A stretch of DNA of 64,000 bases from Roseibium aggregatum IAM 12614 (GTDB lineage: Bacteria; Pseudomonadota; Alphaproteobacteria; Rhizobiales; Stappiaceae). This document shows, piece by piece, positions 1 through 8,997 of the stretch. Both the position numbers and the translations under genes were made by a program. Below the pieces are notes generated by a model, which was not told where the DNA came from, did no database searches, and saw only the letters and a list, made by a program, of their open reading frames with translations. Numbering within the stretch: position 1 is the stretch's first letter; each line of letters begins with the position of its first letter. The stretch is taken from assembly GCF_000168975.1 (NCBI RefSeq), contig NZ_AAUW01000021.1, positions 62,001 to 126,000 on the forward strand, given 5' to 3'.

Positions 1-1
1 T

Positions 2-961
2 ACACTTCAGCAGGTTCGGGAGTTACGAGAATACCTTGCGACCCAAAGACCGGATGATGAGTTAACGCTGCTGCCGCACCGCCGCGGCACCGAAAAGCTT
101 CAGATAATGGCTGCCGCCAACTTCAAGGGTGGCTCGAGCAAAACCACAACCAGCGTCCATCTGGCCCATTATCTCGCATTACAGGGATATAGAGTTCTTT
201 GCATCGATTTGGATCCGCAGGCTTCAATGACATCCACTTTCGGGCTTCAGCCCGAGTTCGATGTTGGCGATGATGAGACTGCGTACGCTGCATTGCGTTA
301 CGACACAAATCGTAGGCCGTTTGCGGAAGTCATCAGAGAAACCTACTTTCCAGGCCTGCATCTGGTTCCAGCAAATTTGGAATTGATGGATTTTGAATTT
401 GATACTCCGTCAGCGTTAAACAAGGGTGTTCGGGATGAGCTCGGGCTGTTTTTCGCCCGTTTGCGAAACGCGATCAGCACTGTTGAAGATAGCTATGACA
501 TGGTGGTGATCGATACCCCGCCGTCGTTGGGATATTCGACGTTGGCGGCTTTGTATGCAGCAACAGGAATGATCGTCACAGTTCACCCGGCCATGCTCGA
601 TGTTGCGTCCTGCAATCAGTTTTTGCTGATGATTTCACAGCTGTCTGATGTGTTGGAAGAGTTTGGCGCAAAATTTCAGCATTCGTTTTTCAGAGTCCTG
701 CTTACACGAGTGAATCCCAATGATGGACCGCAGAAATTCATGTCGTCTGTTATGCGGAAGCTTTTTGCCGGCGATGTGATGGTGGCAGAAGCCCTGGAGT
801 CGACGGCCGTAGCGGCCGCAGGCGTTGCTAAAAAATCCCTTTATGAGCTTGAAAACGGCGAAGTTGGCAGAGAGCCTTTGCTTAGAGCACTGGACAGCGT
901 GGATCGCGTCAACGCAGAAATACTGGGGCTCATTCACGATCAATGGGGTAGGGCATCATGA
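2..961 (+). CDS. repA: RepA, ParA-type partition ATPase (5' end outside window)
   Basis: ParA/MinD-family ATPase of a repABC operon; with RepB it segregates the plasmid and usually autorepresses the operon. The frame is open from base 2, so the true start lies upstream of the window and the ATG at 107 is internal. A deviant Walker A (KGGSSKTTT) follows that ATG, then IDLDPQAS and the Walker B-like MVVIDTPP, all typical of plasmid ParA/RepA. The stop overlaps the repB start as ATGA (958-961), which indicates translational coupling. Order and orientation RepA-RepB-RepC are classical. Confidence in the family is very high; only the N-terminus is missing. Confidence 0.97.
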   Translation, partial: TLQQVRELREYLATQRPDDELTLLPHRRGTEKLQIMAAANFKGGSSKTTTSVHLAHYLALQGYRVLCIDLDPQASMTSTFGLQPEFDVGDDETAYAALRYDTNRRPFAEVIRETYFPGLHLVPANLELMDFEFDTPSALNKGVRDELGLFFARLRNAISTVEDSYDMVVIDTPPSLGYSTLAALYAATGMIVTVHPAMLDVASCNQFLLMISQLSDVLEEFGAKFQHSFFRVLLTRVNPNDGPQKFMSSVMRKLFAGDVMVAEALESTAVAAAGVAKKSLYELENGEVGREPLLRALDSVDRVNAEILGLIHDQWGRAS

Positions 962-1974
962 AGAAGGGAATTCTGAAAACTCTGACTTCAGCTGCAGAAC
1001 AAGCTCATACGGATCAGCCAAATCATTTGCCTGTTGCGCCCAAAAGGGCAAAAGGCTCGCCGGTTCTTGCCAACGCGGAAAAAGCACTGCGAGACCTAGC
1101 CGGCGACAGTATTGTTAATCTGGATCCCAACCGCATTGAGCCTTCACCGTTTCGGGATCGGATGGAGGAGGATGCTGAAGCGAGAGAACAGCAGGACGAA
1201 TTGAAGCGTTCGCTGCTGAAAGAAAATCAAAAACTACCGGTTTTGGTTCGTCCTCATCCTTCGCAACCCAATTTCTATCAACTTGCTTACGGTCATCGTC
1301 GCTGGCGAGCAATAAAAGAAATTGCATCGGAATCCGATCGACCGGAAACGGTCTTCCTTCGTGCATATGTGCGCAATTTGACTGATGCACAGCTAATCCA
1401 TGAACAGACGATTGAAAATGGCGTCCGTGAAAACCTCTCTTGGATTGAGAAAGCACTGTGGGCGCAGCAACTAAAATCGACAGGCATCAAACAGCGTGAA
1501 ATGACGTCGCTTCTCGGCGTGTCTGAGGCTGAAGTCTCTCGTTTGTTCAAGGTGCTTAACAGCCTTCCGGAGGAGATGATCAGAGCGATTGGCCGCGCAG
1601 ACGGAATTGGTCGCCCGAGCTGGATGGATCTGGCGGAGAAAATTGATGCTTCCCCGGAAAAACTGAAGACCGCACTAGCCTTGTCCCAAGCGGCAGACTT
1701 TGCATCGCTGGATTCACCCAAACGGTTCGAACGCTTGATAAAGGCGCTCGGGGGAAATGCTCGAGAGAAAAATCAGGCAGCCAATGAGGTCATAGAAGTT
1801 CGTCTTGGCAAGGAACTCATATGCTCGGCGAAATCGAACAACAATGGATTTCAGCTCAACTTTCCGAAACCAAAAAGCGAATTTGGGGAATGGCTGAGCC
1901 AGCACATCGAACGTCTATACGACGATTTCATCAGTCAAATATCCAAGGAACAGGAGAACGAATACGATAGCTAA
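958..1974 (+). CDS. repB: RepB, ParB-type centromere-binding protein
   Basis: ParB/Spo0J-family partition protein that binds parS and stimulates RepA. The N-terminal third has the ParB nuclease-like fold signature (LPVLVRPHPS, then YGHRRWRA); the centre carries a helix-turn-helix (residues about 180-205, EMTSLLGVSEAEVSRLFKVL); the C-terminus is the variable dimerisation domain ending in acidic/Gln-rich residues. Length 338 aa is normal for RepB. The ATG overlaps the repA stop by 4 bases. I did not find a clear parS palindrome inside the window. Confidence 0.96.
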   Translation: MKKGILKTLTSAAEQAHTDQPNHLPVAPKRAKGSPVLANAEKALRDLAGDSIVNLDPNRIEPSPFRDRMEEDAEAREQQDELKRSLLKENQKLPVLVRPHPSQPNFYQLAYGHRRWRAIKEIASESDRPETVFLRAYVRNLTDAQLIHEQTIENGVRENLSWIEKALWAQQLKSTGIKQREMTSLLGVSEAEVSRLFKVLNSLPEEMIRAIGRADGIGRPSWMDLAEKIDASPEKLKTALALSQAADFASLDSPKRFERLIKALGGNAREKNQAANEVIEVRLGKELICSAKSNNNGFQLNFPKPKSEFGEWLSQHIERLYDDFISQISKEQENEYDS

Positions 1975-2002
1975 AAACAAAGAACCCGCCACGTGGGCGG
2001 GT
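1975..2002 (-). terminator. Rho-independent terminator of the antisense RNA
   Basis: A perfect 7-bp GC stem (ACCCGCC at 1984-1990, GGCGGGT at 1996-2002) with a 5-nt loop. On the minus strand it is followed by a U-rich run (complement of 1974-1982). It lies just after the repB stop codon. Confidence 0.8.
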
Positions 2003-2046
2003 CCTCGTTGAGATAAGCACGAGTGCCTATAATCTCGGTCTGACAA
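1978..2046 (-). ncRNA. repB-repC intergenic counter-transcribed RNA (incompatibility RNA)
   Basis: In repABC plasmids a short antisense RNA lies between repB and repC and represses repC. Here the minus strand of this gap has a sigma70-like promoter (TTGCGT at 2080-2075, 17 bp spacer, TAGAAT at 2057-2052), a predicted start near 2046 and a rho-independent terminator at 2002-1975. The predicted RNA is about 70 nt, the size known for these ctRNAs. Position, direction, promoter and terminator all agree; the exact ends are inferred. Confidence 0.82.
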
Positions 2047-2051
2047 CTCTG

Positions 2052-2080
2052 ATTCTAGAATCACTCGCAGCGTAACGCAA
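2052..2080 (-). promoter_or_regulatory. Predicted promoter of the repABC antisense RNA
   Basis: On the minus strand, -35 TTGCGT (complement of 2075-2080) and -10 TAGAAT (complement of 2052-2057) are separated by exactly 17 bp. Transcription would start near 2046 and run away from repC towards the terminator next to the repB stop. Confidence 0.6.
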
Positions 2081-2185
2081 GTTCTGTCTCGCAGCAGAGC
2101 ATGATTTCTTGCGTCTCCCAGCTTGTCTCGCATCTGAAAATTCAGTGCCCGGTCGCGTTTGAGCGCTTCCGGCAAAGGAGGACTT

Positions 2186-3442
2186 ATGTCTTCGTCTCAG
2201 CAGATTGCGAGTTTTCGCAAGGTGTCTGCCGGGATCCTTGCGAGCGCGCATCTGGCGTCCCAAGAGGACCGGCCGAAGGTCACAAAAAAAGAAATCTCCC
2301 TGGTTCTGAAACGTGTTGCGCCGGCGCTTGGCATCGATGGTACCGCCTATCACATCCTGGATATCCTCCTAGGCCTCGTTCAAACTGACGATTTTCAGGC
2401 AGGGAAGCGGCCGGTGGTAGCGATCTCAAATCAGCGGCTAGCAGAATACACCCGGCGCACCACACGAACCGTCACACGCTGTCTGAAGAAGCTCGTGGAA
2501 GCCGGAGTTCTAGCCTATCGGGACAGTCCTACCGGGCGACGCTTTATCTATCGCGGTTCAAGTGGAGATCAGGCGCAGGCCTACGGTCTCGACTTCACCC
2601 CTGCGTGCTTCAACCTGGAGGCCTTCAAGGCACAGGCAGATGCGTTCCAGCGTCGGCTCAGGGCCGAGCAGGAAGCCAGGCGGGCAGTCACGCGGTTTTC
2701 ACGGGCGATCGCCGACATGGGCGAACTGGAGCCTACGGAATTTCAAGGCTTTGCCGATCGAGCTCAGTTTGTAGTGAACCAGGACGGATTGAATGTGGTG
2801 GAAAAGGCTTCGATCCTGGAGACACTCTACACGCAGATCTTGGCTCTCTATGATGTTCAATCGCTGGAAACAAAGAATAAAATGTCATGTGCGGATGACA
2901 TTGATGTCAGCCCTTTATCTAATACAACCCAAACCGACTCTCTTGAAAGTAATTCAAGACGGACTTGCTCTAACGAGCAAGACACTAAATCTACCCAAGA
3001 CAACGGCTCCGCCGTTGAAATGGCTCTCGAAAAAGAGCCTCGCGGCGGGCGCACGGAACTGCAACCGCCAAAATCACAAGTGGGAAGGCAAGCGGGAGGC
3101 AAACTACCCGAAACCAACCTGGATGGCGTTTCCATTGGCCTCATTCAATCGGCATGTTCATCTGTTCAGGCTGAAACCGGGATCAATTTGAACAGTTGGC
3201 CGGCCCTTTGTGGTGCTGCGGAGCAGTTGCGCGTTCTGATCGGCCTTAGTCCGGCCGGATATCAGCTCGCTGTCGAGCGGCAAGGCAGATATCTGGCAGC
3301 GGCCTGTCTTGCGGTTGTCGCCGAAAAGGCCTTGCGGGATCCCGAGCACATCGCTTCGCCAGGCGGATATTTCCGCGCAATGATCGACAGGGCAGGGGAG
3401 GGCAAACTCCACCTCCACAAGTCCCTGCATGGGCTGGTATGA
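2186..3442 (+). CDS. repC: RepC, replication initiator
   Basis: Replication initiator of repABC plasmids, which in characterised members binds an origin inside its own gene. The N-terminal half has the RepC winged-helix region (DGTAYHILDILLGLVQ, then SNQRLAEYTRRTTRTVTRCLKKL) and the C-terminus has the conserved PGGYFRAM motif. I place the start at ATG 2186 rather than TTG 2159, because AAAGGAGGA at 2174-2182 is an excellent ribosome site for 2186. Length 418 aa fits the family. The oriV is expected in the AT-rich middle, roughly 2850-3000. Confidence 0.95.
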   Translation: MSSSQQIASFRKVSAGILASAHLASQEDRPKVTKKEISLVLKRVAPALGIDGTAYHILDILLGLVQTDDFQAGKRPVVAISNQRLAEYTRRTTRTVTRCLKKLVEAGVLAYRDSPTGRRFIYRGSSGDQAQAYGLDFTPACFNLEAFKAQADAFQRRLRAEQEARRAVTRFSRAIADMGELEPTEFQGFADRAQFVVNQDGLNVVEKASILETLYTQILALYDVQSLETKNKMSCADDIDVSPLSNTTQTDSLESNSRRTCSNEQDTKSTQDNGSAVEMALEKEPRGGRTELQPPKSQVGRQAGGKLPETNLDGVSIGLIQSACSSVQAETGINLNSWPALCGAAEQLRVLIGLSPAGYQLAVERQGRYLAAACLAVVAEKALRDPEHIASPGGYFRAMIDRAGEGKLHLHKSLHGLV

Positions 3443-3569
3443 GGCCATGGTGAAGTCTGACCGGAGATCAGTGTCGATGCCAGTTTTCCGGTCGGTTGAA
3501 ATCAATCGCGCGGAGACTTCGGCCGCAGAGTCTGGCCGGGCAAATTGCGCTGGAGTTCCGATCTCGGAC

Positions 3570-3877
3570 TCAAGCCACCTCGAGCAAACCAGTTCGCTTT
3601 GCCCGGTCGATGAGGTTCTTGACGGAAGAAGACGCCCATTTCGTTCCGCCGCGGGGCGTACGCTCGTGCAACCGCTCCAGCTGACTGGCGATTTCACGCA
3701 ACGTGAGCTCAGGGTTGGACGAATGGATGCCGGCTACAAGCGTCATCAACCGGTCTTCCGGTGGGCGTGGAGGAGATTTCCTGAGCAGGTCCTTGTCCGC
3801 CATTCCCTCAGCAACCAACCACTTCACCGCACGCCGCAGCCCTCCGGGTGTCCAGTCTAACCGCGGCTTTTCAGGAA
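3570..3877 (-). pseudogene. C-terminal fragment of a large serine recombinase
   Basis: The minus-strand frame reads as the tail of recombinase-family proteins: an RRAVKWLVAEG segment, then PPEDRLMTLVAGI, LTLREIASQLE and RTPRGGTKWASSSVKNLIDRA, which matches the helix-turn-helix end of Pin-like/large serine recombinases. The catalytic domain is absent: upstream the frame runs directly into IS6-type sequence at about 3878. It is therefore a truncated relic and should have no recombinase activity. Confidence 0.6.
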
Positions 3878-4134
3878 ACGAGCGATGTCAATCGCCCGCC
3901 AGAGCCAGTATTTAACACCGCCAATGACAATCACCACTTCATCAAGGTGCCACTTGTTGTTGGGCTTGGGCCGGTCCCTGCGAATGCATCGCGCGAACTG
4001 CCGACCAAACCGCGTAGGAAATGATTGACCTGGGAAAACAGAAGCCTTTAAAGCGCGGAAAATTGGAACTCTGCATCATCACAGCGATCTACCAGCTCTG
4101 AGACCCGTCAACAACTTGGCAATCCCCTGTGCCC
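3878..4134 (-). mobile_element. IS6-family fragment with internal deletion
   Basis: The terminal motif (GGGATTGCCAAGTTGTTGAC on the minus strand, at 4134) is followed by the start of an IS6 transposase. Coding sequence then jumps from the FPRSIISYA region to the WHLDEVVIVIGGVKYWLWRAID region, so the middle of the N-terminal domain is deleted and the C-terminus is missing. It is a relative of the intact copy at 38122-38935. Confidence 0.8.
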
Positions 4135-4290
4135 CCTTAATGTTCAGGGGCCGGACCTGCCCCGCACAGCTCGACCCGCCAGCCAGGCCCACCTGCGGGC
4201 GGGCCAGGAAAAGCCAATCCGGCAGCTTCCTGTTTGTCGAGTTTGGCGCGGGACAGGAACGTTTCATCGAAAAAGCCGGTCCGCCCGGTC

Positions 4291-5655
4291 TCATTCATCG
4301 AATGCCGGGAGCCTGAGAGAGACGCGCCCGCCTTCGGGATGGTTGCCGAGGTCTATCGATCCGCCATGGGCTTCCGCCAGGCTGCTGGCTATCGCCAGCC
4401 CAAGTCCGGCTCCGCCGGTCGTTCGCGCGCGCGAAATTTCGGCACGGACAAACGGTTCGAGCAGCAAGCCCGCTGACGGGCCGTTGAACCCCGGGCCCCA
4501 GTCATCTACGGTGATCACGGCGAAATCCTCCTCCCGGGCGAGTGAAACCCTGCATTTGACACCGTATTTGATGGCGTTTTCTACGAGGTTCACCAACACC
4601 CGTCTCAGGGCGACACGGTCTGCCAGGACCTGAATTGCCTCGCTTTCGGTTCTGCTCTCAAGACGCACCTGAAAGCCGACGGACTGCAAGTCCCGCACTT
4701 CGCCGCCCAGCCACTCATCGACATCGACTATTTGCTGGTCCAGGGAACCAAACCCGGCCTGCGCCGCAAGCAAGGCATCATCCAGAAGGACTATCATGTC
4801 GTTGATGTCGGCGATGGCCCGCTCGCGTTCGAGCTCGTCAGGGAGCGCCTCCAACCTCAGTCGCAACCGCGTCGCGAAGCTGCGGATGTCGTGCTGTATC
4901 CCTCCGATCAAAGCCATGCGCGTACGCGTGAGCGTCTGGAGCCTCGACTGCAGGCGCAGGAAGGCGTTGCGCAGAGACCGGATTTCGGATGTGGCGGAAC
5001 GGAATTTCGGGAATTCGATCGTTTCACCTGCCGGATCGATTTTCTCGACAAGCGCGGCGAATTTTTTCAGCGGCAATACTTCCCGATGGAAAATCAGTAT
5101 CGTGATGAGCGCGAGCCCCGCGCCGATGATGCCGGCCGCCGTTCCGGTGGGAAGTCCGAATGGGGTCACGACAATCGGCACAAGCGAGCGAGCGACAAGC
5201 ATGTATTGGGCATCGAGGCCCAGCCAGAAAGTTAACGCATTCGACGGATATGCAGATTTTTCCTCCCCCGCCAGCCAGTCAAACGCGTTTCTGAAAGGAT
5301 TGACCCAAGGCAGATTTTCTTCGACATGAAGGAGACCGTTTCCTAGCTCCGCAGAGTACGAGTAGACATTTGTACGCGAATAGTAGCGCCCTTGCGCGTC
5401 AAACAGAAGTGCGTGCCTGGGTAGAATGTCCAGATCCAGGAACGGGGAGCGAAGGGCGGTCAGCAATTTTTCCCTGTCTTGCGCGGGAGTCTCTCGTAGG
5501 ATTTCCAAGATCAGCGAAAGCCTTTCCGGAGTAGGGTTGACCTCTTTTGCTTCAATTCCTTGCTGGATATGGTAATAGGCGACAAATACCGTCCATAAAA
5601 CCAGAATAAAACTTACCAGTATAATAGATAATCGCAATAATATGTTGGCTTTCAT
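4291..5655 (-). CDS. Orphan membrane sensor histidine kinase
   Basis: EnvZ/QseC-like two-component kinase of 454 aa. TM1 lies at about residues 6-28; the following 140-residue segment should be periplasmic; TM2 is about 167-190. The dimerisation domain has the phospho-acceptor His in GGIQHDIRSF (H255). The ATPase has an N box LVNLVENAIKYG, G1 DDWGPGFN and G2 GGAGLGLAIA, so it looks catalytically intact. No response regulator lies beside it: the 3' side is IS debris and the upstream side is non-coding. The partner was lost or lies elsewhere. The ligand cannot be told from sequence. Confidence 0.9.
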   Translation of the reverse strand: MKANILLRLSIILVSFILVLWTVFVAYYHIQQGIEAKEVNPTPERLSLILEILRETPAQDREKLLTALRSPFLDLDILPRHALLFDAQGRYYSRTNVYSYSAELGNGLLHVEENLPWVNPFRNAFDWLAGEEKSAYPSNALTFWLGLDAQYMLVARSLVPIVVTPFGLPTGTAAGIIGAGLALITILIFHREVLPLKKFAALVEKIDPAGETIEFPKFRSATSEIRSLRNAFLRLQSRLQTLTRTRMALIGGIQHDIRSFATRLRLRLEALPDELERERAIADINDMIVLLDDALLAAQAGFGSLDQQIVDVDEWLGGEVRDLQSVGFQVRLESRTESEAIQVLADRVALRRVLVNLVENAIKYGVKCRVSLAREEDFAVITVDDWGPGFNGPSAGLLLEPFVRAEISRARTTGGAGLGLAIASSLAEAHGGSIDLGNHPEGGRVSLRLPAFDE

Positions 5656-5685
5656 TCGGAACTCTCTTGCTTATACATAGCATAG

Positions 5686-5769
5686 TTCCGGCGGTCACTC
5701 TCCTGCTTGAGCCCATTGGGGCGTTCGTTGCGACCCCGCATCATAGGCTTGAGAGAGTGGCCGCCGGAA
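5686..5769. repeat. Inverted repeat upstream of the kinase gene
   Basis: Arms 5686-5702 (TTCCGGCGGTCACTCTC) and 5753-5769 match as an inverted repeat at 16 of 17 positions, 50 bp apart, 31 bp upstream of the kinase ATG. It may be an operator for the missing response regulator, an RNA stem, or the ends of a very small element. Confidence 0.55.
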
Positions 5770-6185
5770 TAACGCTATTTATTATATTTTTTCGCCGCAC
5801 CGCCATTCTCGAGTATAGGCAATCCAAGGCATATAGTTTCGCGATTATTCGCGTACAAGATCGGTCGCGCGAAATGTAGCCCTACGCTCTGGCGAAGCGA
5901 AGCCGGGACCGCGCGCACCGGCTCGGGTGCCGTGAATTGCGACGCGCGTCCGAGATGGCATTCCAAGTTCTGAAAGGTTTGCCGCCGGGTGGCAGAACGG
6001 AAAGCCAGGCAGAGTACTGGCGCGCCTTTGAGGGCCTCCGTAACCGACGCCGCCCGGGCGGCGACAGTCGCAAGGGGTCATGCGCGCGCCAGTCAAGTTC
6101 CGCTTTCTGGTCGCGTGCGTTTTTTCGGCTTCGCCCGCCGTCCACAACCCGATCTCGATCCACCGTTGCCTGCCACTGAGAGACA
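5770..6185. other. Non-coding, GC-rich stretch
   Basis: AT-rich at first, then strongly GC-rich from 5880. Several open frames exist on both strands but none shows a recognisable motif or ribosome site. Probably debris at the joint with the IS256 remnant. Confidence 0.4.
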
Positions 6186-6189
6186 CGGT

Positions 6190-6845
6190 CCGGGTGTCCG
6201 GCGCATGAGATCTCGCAGAAACTTGGTCCAGAAGGGCTCAGCCTCAGAGGTGCCGATCGCCATGCCCAGCACCTCGCGGCGCCCGTCCGTGTTCACCCCC
6301 ACCGCCAGTGTGACTGCGACGCTCACGATGCGCCCTCCCTGGCGGACCTTCAGGTAGGTGGCGTCGATCCAAAGGTAGGGCCAGTCGCCCTCGATGGGTC
6401 AGGTCAGGAAAGCATCAACACGTTCATCGATGTCTTCGCACAAACGGCTGACCTGGCTTTTCGAGATCCCGGCCCCGCCCATTGCCTGCACCAGATCGTC
6501 CATCGATCGCGTAGACACGCCATGAACATAGGCCTCCTGGATCACAGCCGTCAGGGCCTTCTCCACGGATCGCCTCGGCTCAAGGAAAGACGGGAAGTAG
6601 GACCCCGTGCGAAGCCGGGGAATGCGCAACTCAACGCTGCCCGCACGGGTCTGCCAGTCCCGGTCACGGTATCCGTTGCGCTGCGCCTGACGGTCTGTGC
6701 TCTTCTCGCCATAATCAGCACCGGTCCTGGCGCCGACTTCGAGCTCCATAAGCCGCTCCGCCGCAAATCCGATCTTTTCTCGAAGCAGGTCAGCATCGGC
6801 GATCTTTTCCACGAGCGCGCGCAGGGCCATCATGGGGTTGGTCAT
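6190..6845 (-). pseudogene. IS256-family transposase, nonsense-mutated and 3'-truncated
   Basis: Mutator-type transposase read on the minus strand from ATG 6845: GISKSQVSRLCEDIDERVDAFL is followed by an in-frame TGA near 6399, then in the same frame by GDWPYLWIDATYLKVRQGG and VSVAVTLAVGVNTDGRREVLG, the conserved IS256 core including the first catalytic Asp (WIDAT). The stop probably arose from a CGA Arg codon. Similarity ends at about 6190 (LRDLMRR), so the rest of the catalytic domain is gone. A probable left end lies near 6900. Non-functional. Confidence 0.88.
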
Positions 6846-7160
6846 CGGGTGTCGTACCTGGGGAAGGTTGGTGGTCGCAACCCGACCTTACCGAAAAAAC
6901 CGATGACCACCCAAAGCTGTTTGCTGATCGTTCTGATTCTTGGCCGAATTTGAGGCTAACGTGTACCTGGGCAAATTCGAAAACAGACGGTGAAGCACGC
7001 CAAATGCAAATGCTGGTTAAAATTTCGGGACAGAACCATCATAAGCTGCAACAGGGGCGGTCAAACTACTGTCGATCCCTTGCGCTACATCAATTTTCGT
7101 TTGTATATAAACTCTTGGGGGCTCAGTAGACTAAGTTGCAGCTCTAACAAGGCAAGCACG

Positions 7161-7781
7161 ATGCAAGAAATGGAAATCCCTTATCCGACATTTAACGAAG
7201 CATTGAGCTTCTTCAATGGTTCGAATGAAGCGAAGAACAGGATTGTGAATGACGGACGAGAGACCTGTTTTCGAGATCGTTTGGTTACAATCCCCAGCGT
7301 TTATAACGGTCACGTTTCGCGACTGAAAGGCAAGTTTGAAAGCTCTAACGCCCAACGTTCCCAGACTGATCTGCCAATAAAAACGCAGGGTAAAAAAATT
7401 AAGGAACGTCTTGTGACACAAAAGAAACCTTGTGGCATTAAAAAAGAAGCCACTGATGTCTCACAAAACGTCGCAAAATTTCTTTTTTTCAGGCAAGATG
7501 CGGAAGAACTGGAAATTGCAGTTGATGCCAAAAACAAAATGGACCTTTGCATAATGGGTGTAAGAAGGTGCTCAACATCCACGGTGGCAACTGAGGAATT
7601 TGGATTTTCAGATCAAAAGAAGACCTCCTTAACAGGAGTTGAGCCTCGAGAACCCGAATCTTTATACATTTATTTTGAAAACCGTGCCAAGGAAAAAAGT
7701 AGCCTTGAAACCGTCTCCAATGACAGAGATAGTGTTGATTACTTCTCCGATGATGGAGATACTTTATTGTCGATAGACTAA
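7161..7781 (+). CDS. Unknown protein, possible secreted effector
   Basis: I do not recognise this family. From ATG 7161 it encodes 206 aa: hydrophilic, Lys/Ser/Thr-rich, with no signal peptide or membrane segment and a long basic middle (KKIKERLVTQKK) followed by an acidic C-terminus (DSVDYFSDDGD). The reading frame is open further upstream (from 6990), but that part looks non-coding. The region is lower in GC than the IS sequences around it, like the other candidate effectors in this window. It stands alone between IS256 and IS630 remnants. The effector role is only a guess from composition and context. Confidence 0.45.
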   Translation: MQEMEIPYPTFNEALSFFNGSNEAKNRIVNDGRETCFRDRLVTIPSVYNGHVSRLKGKFESSNAQRSQTDLPIKTQGKKIKERLVTQKKPCGIKKEATDVSQNVAKFLFFRQDAEELEIAVDAKNKMDLCIMGVRRCSTSTVATEEFGFSDQKKTSLTGVEPREPESLYIYFENRAKEKSSLETVSNDRDSVDYFSDDGDTLLSID

Positions 7782-8205
7782 TTGGCATCGCTCCTTTGAT
7801 GACATTTACTGCATGCAACAAGGCCCAGTCGGCCCGTAGCTGTGTGTGTGGACACCTCCGCGCATGCGACGACCGGTTTGAGCCGACTGCGGTCATCTAG
7901 CTGTGAGCTCTCAGCAGGTTGTCCATTCGGACCTGACCGAGGAGGAGTTACTACGCTTCAGCACTCACGGGCGGGGGTAGTGTCCCCCTTTCCCCAAATG
8001 CCTGGCGGATTAAAGGATCGCAGCGGGCCGGTTGATGATTTGCGCATCACGGTCGATTTCCCGAGCCACCTCACTGATGAAGCTGGATTTTGGCGTTTCC
8101 GCCAGTTCGGCGCGAGAGCGTGGAACTGGCGGACTTCTGTATTGGCCGGGTTTTGTCCTAATTGACACAAACATGCCTGTGCCCGGCAATTAGAGCATTT
8201 CCCAC
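7782..8205. other. Non-coding stretch ending in an IS630 terminus
   Basis: No convincing gene. The last part (about 8150-8200, TTGTCCTAATTGACACAAAC and GAGCATTTCCCA) resembles the IS630-type end seen again at 9898-9950. Confidence 0.4.
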
Positions 8206-8625
8206 TTACTCCGGTTCATATTCGGCCGCTACGAAGTAGTTTCTCGCTTCTGTGGGGGTGACTGCGTCGATTGCCGTTGCGGTCGCATCCCACAGATCCT
8301 CGACGGTTCTGGCGGCTGCTTTCTTGAGGAGGGCCTTGATCTTTGCAAAGGCCATTTCGATCGGATTGAAGTCGGGGCTGTAGGGTGGCAGGAAGAACAA
8401 CCCTGCGCCTTCGATAGCGTGGCGGATCGCAGCGGGCTTGTGGGCAGGTAGGTTGTCCATGACAACGATGTCTCCCGGCTTCAGAGTCGGAGCCAGGACT
8501 TGCTCGACATAGGCCAGGAATGCGGCTCCATTCATGGTCCCACCGAGTGTCATGGGAGCAGTAATGCTCGATAACCGCAAGGCACCGACGAAGGTTGTCG
8601 TCTTCCAGTGGCCGTGTGGAACCGG
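8206..8625 (-). pseudogene. IS630-family transposase, C-terminal half
   Basis: The minus-strand frame has the DDE core of IS630/Tc1-mariner transposases: HGHWKTTTFVGALRL, DIVVMDNLPAHK (second catalytic Asp) and FLPPYSPDFNPIEMAFAKIK (catalytic Glu). The N-terminal helix-turn-helix half is absent: similarity stops near 8625 and merges into unrelated GC-rich DNA. It ends close to an IS630-like terminus at about 8160-8200. Truncated, not functional. Confidence 0.88.
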
Positions 8626-8997
8626 CGCGGGAAATTTGAGCGGCCGTCCAGCCGGCCCAACAGATCCTTGCCGATGCTCATGCGCGCGCCCCTTTTCGAG
8701 CAGTTACCACGTCCGCGCGCAAAATTCAGGATAGCCGCCCGGGCGATCCCGACCCCAGCGCCCCCCAGAACGGGCGCCTCCCACAGTCTGGCGCGAAGCG
8801 TCCCCCTTTCCCGGGAAAACCACTCCAACACCGACCGCGCGCCCGGCAGGTGCCTGCACCTTGAAAAAAGGCATTGCTTGCGCCGGGGGCTTTAGCTCCA
8901 GTCGCCGTCACGGCCCCCGGCGCTCGGTCTTATCTTGTGTGCGGCGCGGCGGATTTACGCGGCACGGCCGGCGAACTCCATGCCGGCGACTTCACAG
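8626..8997. other. GC-rich non-coding joint region
   Basis: Very GC-rich with no recognisable gene on either strand; no motif or ribosome site distinguishes any open frame. It lies between the IS630 remnant and the repeat-protein gene. Confidence 0.35.

Noticed and set aside
7489..7896. 135-codon minus-strand frame
   Set aside because: Antisense to the better supported plus-strand gene at 7161-7781; Leu/His/Arg-rich composition of a shadow frame.
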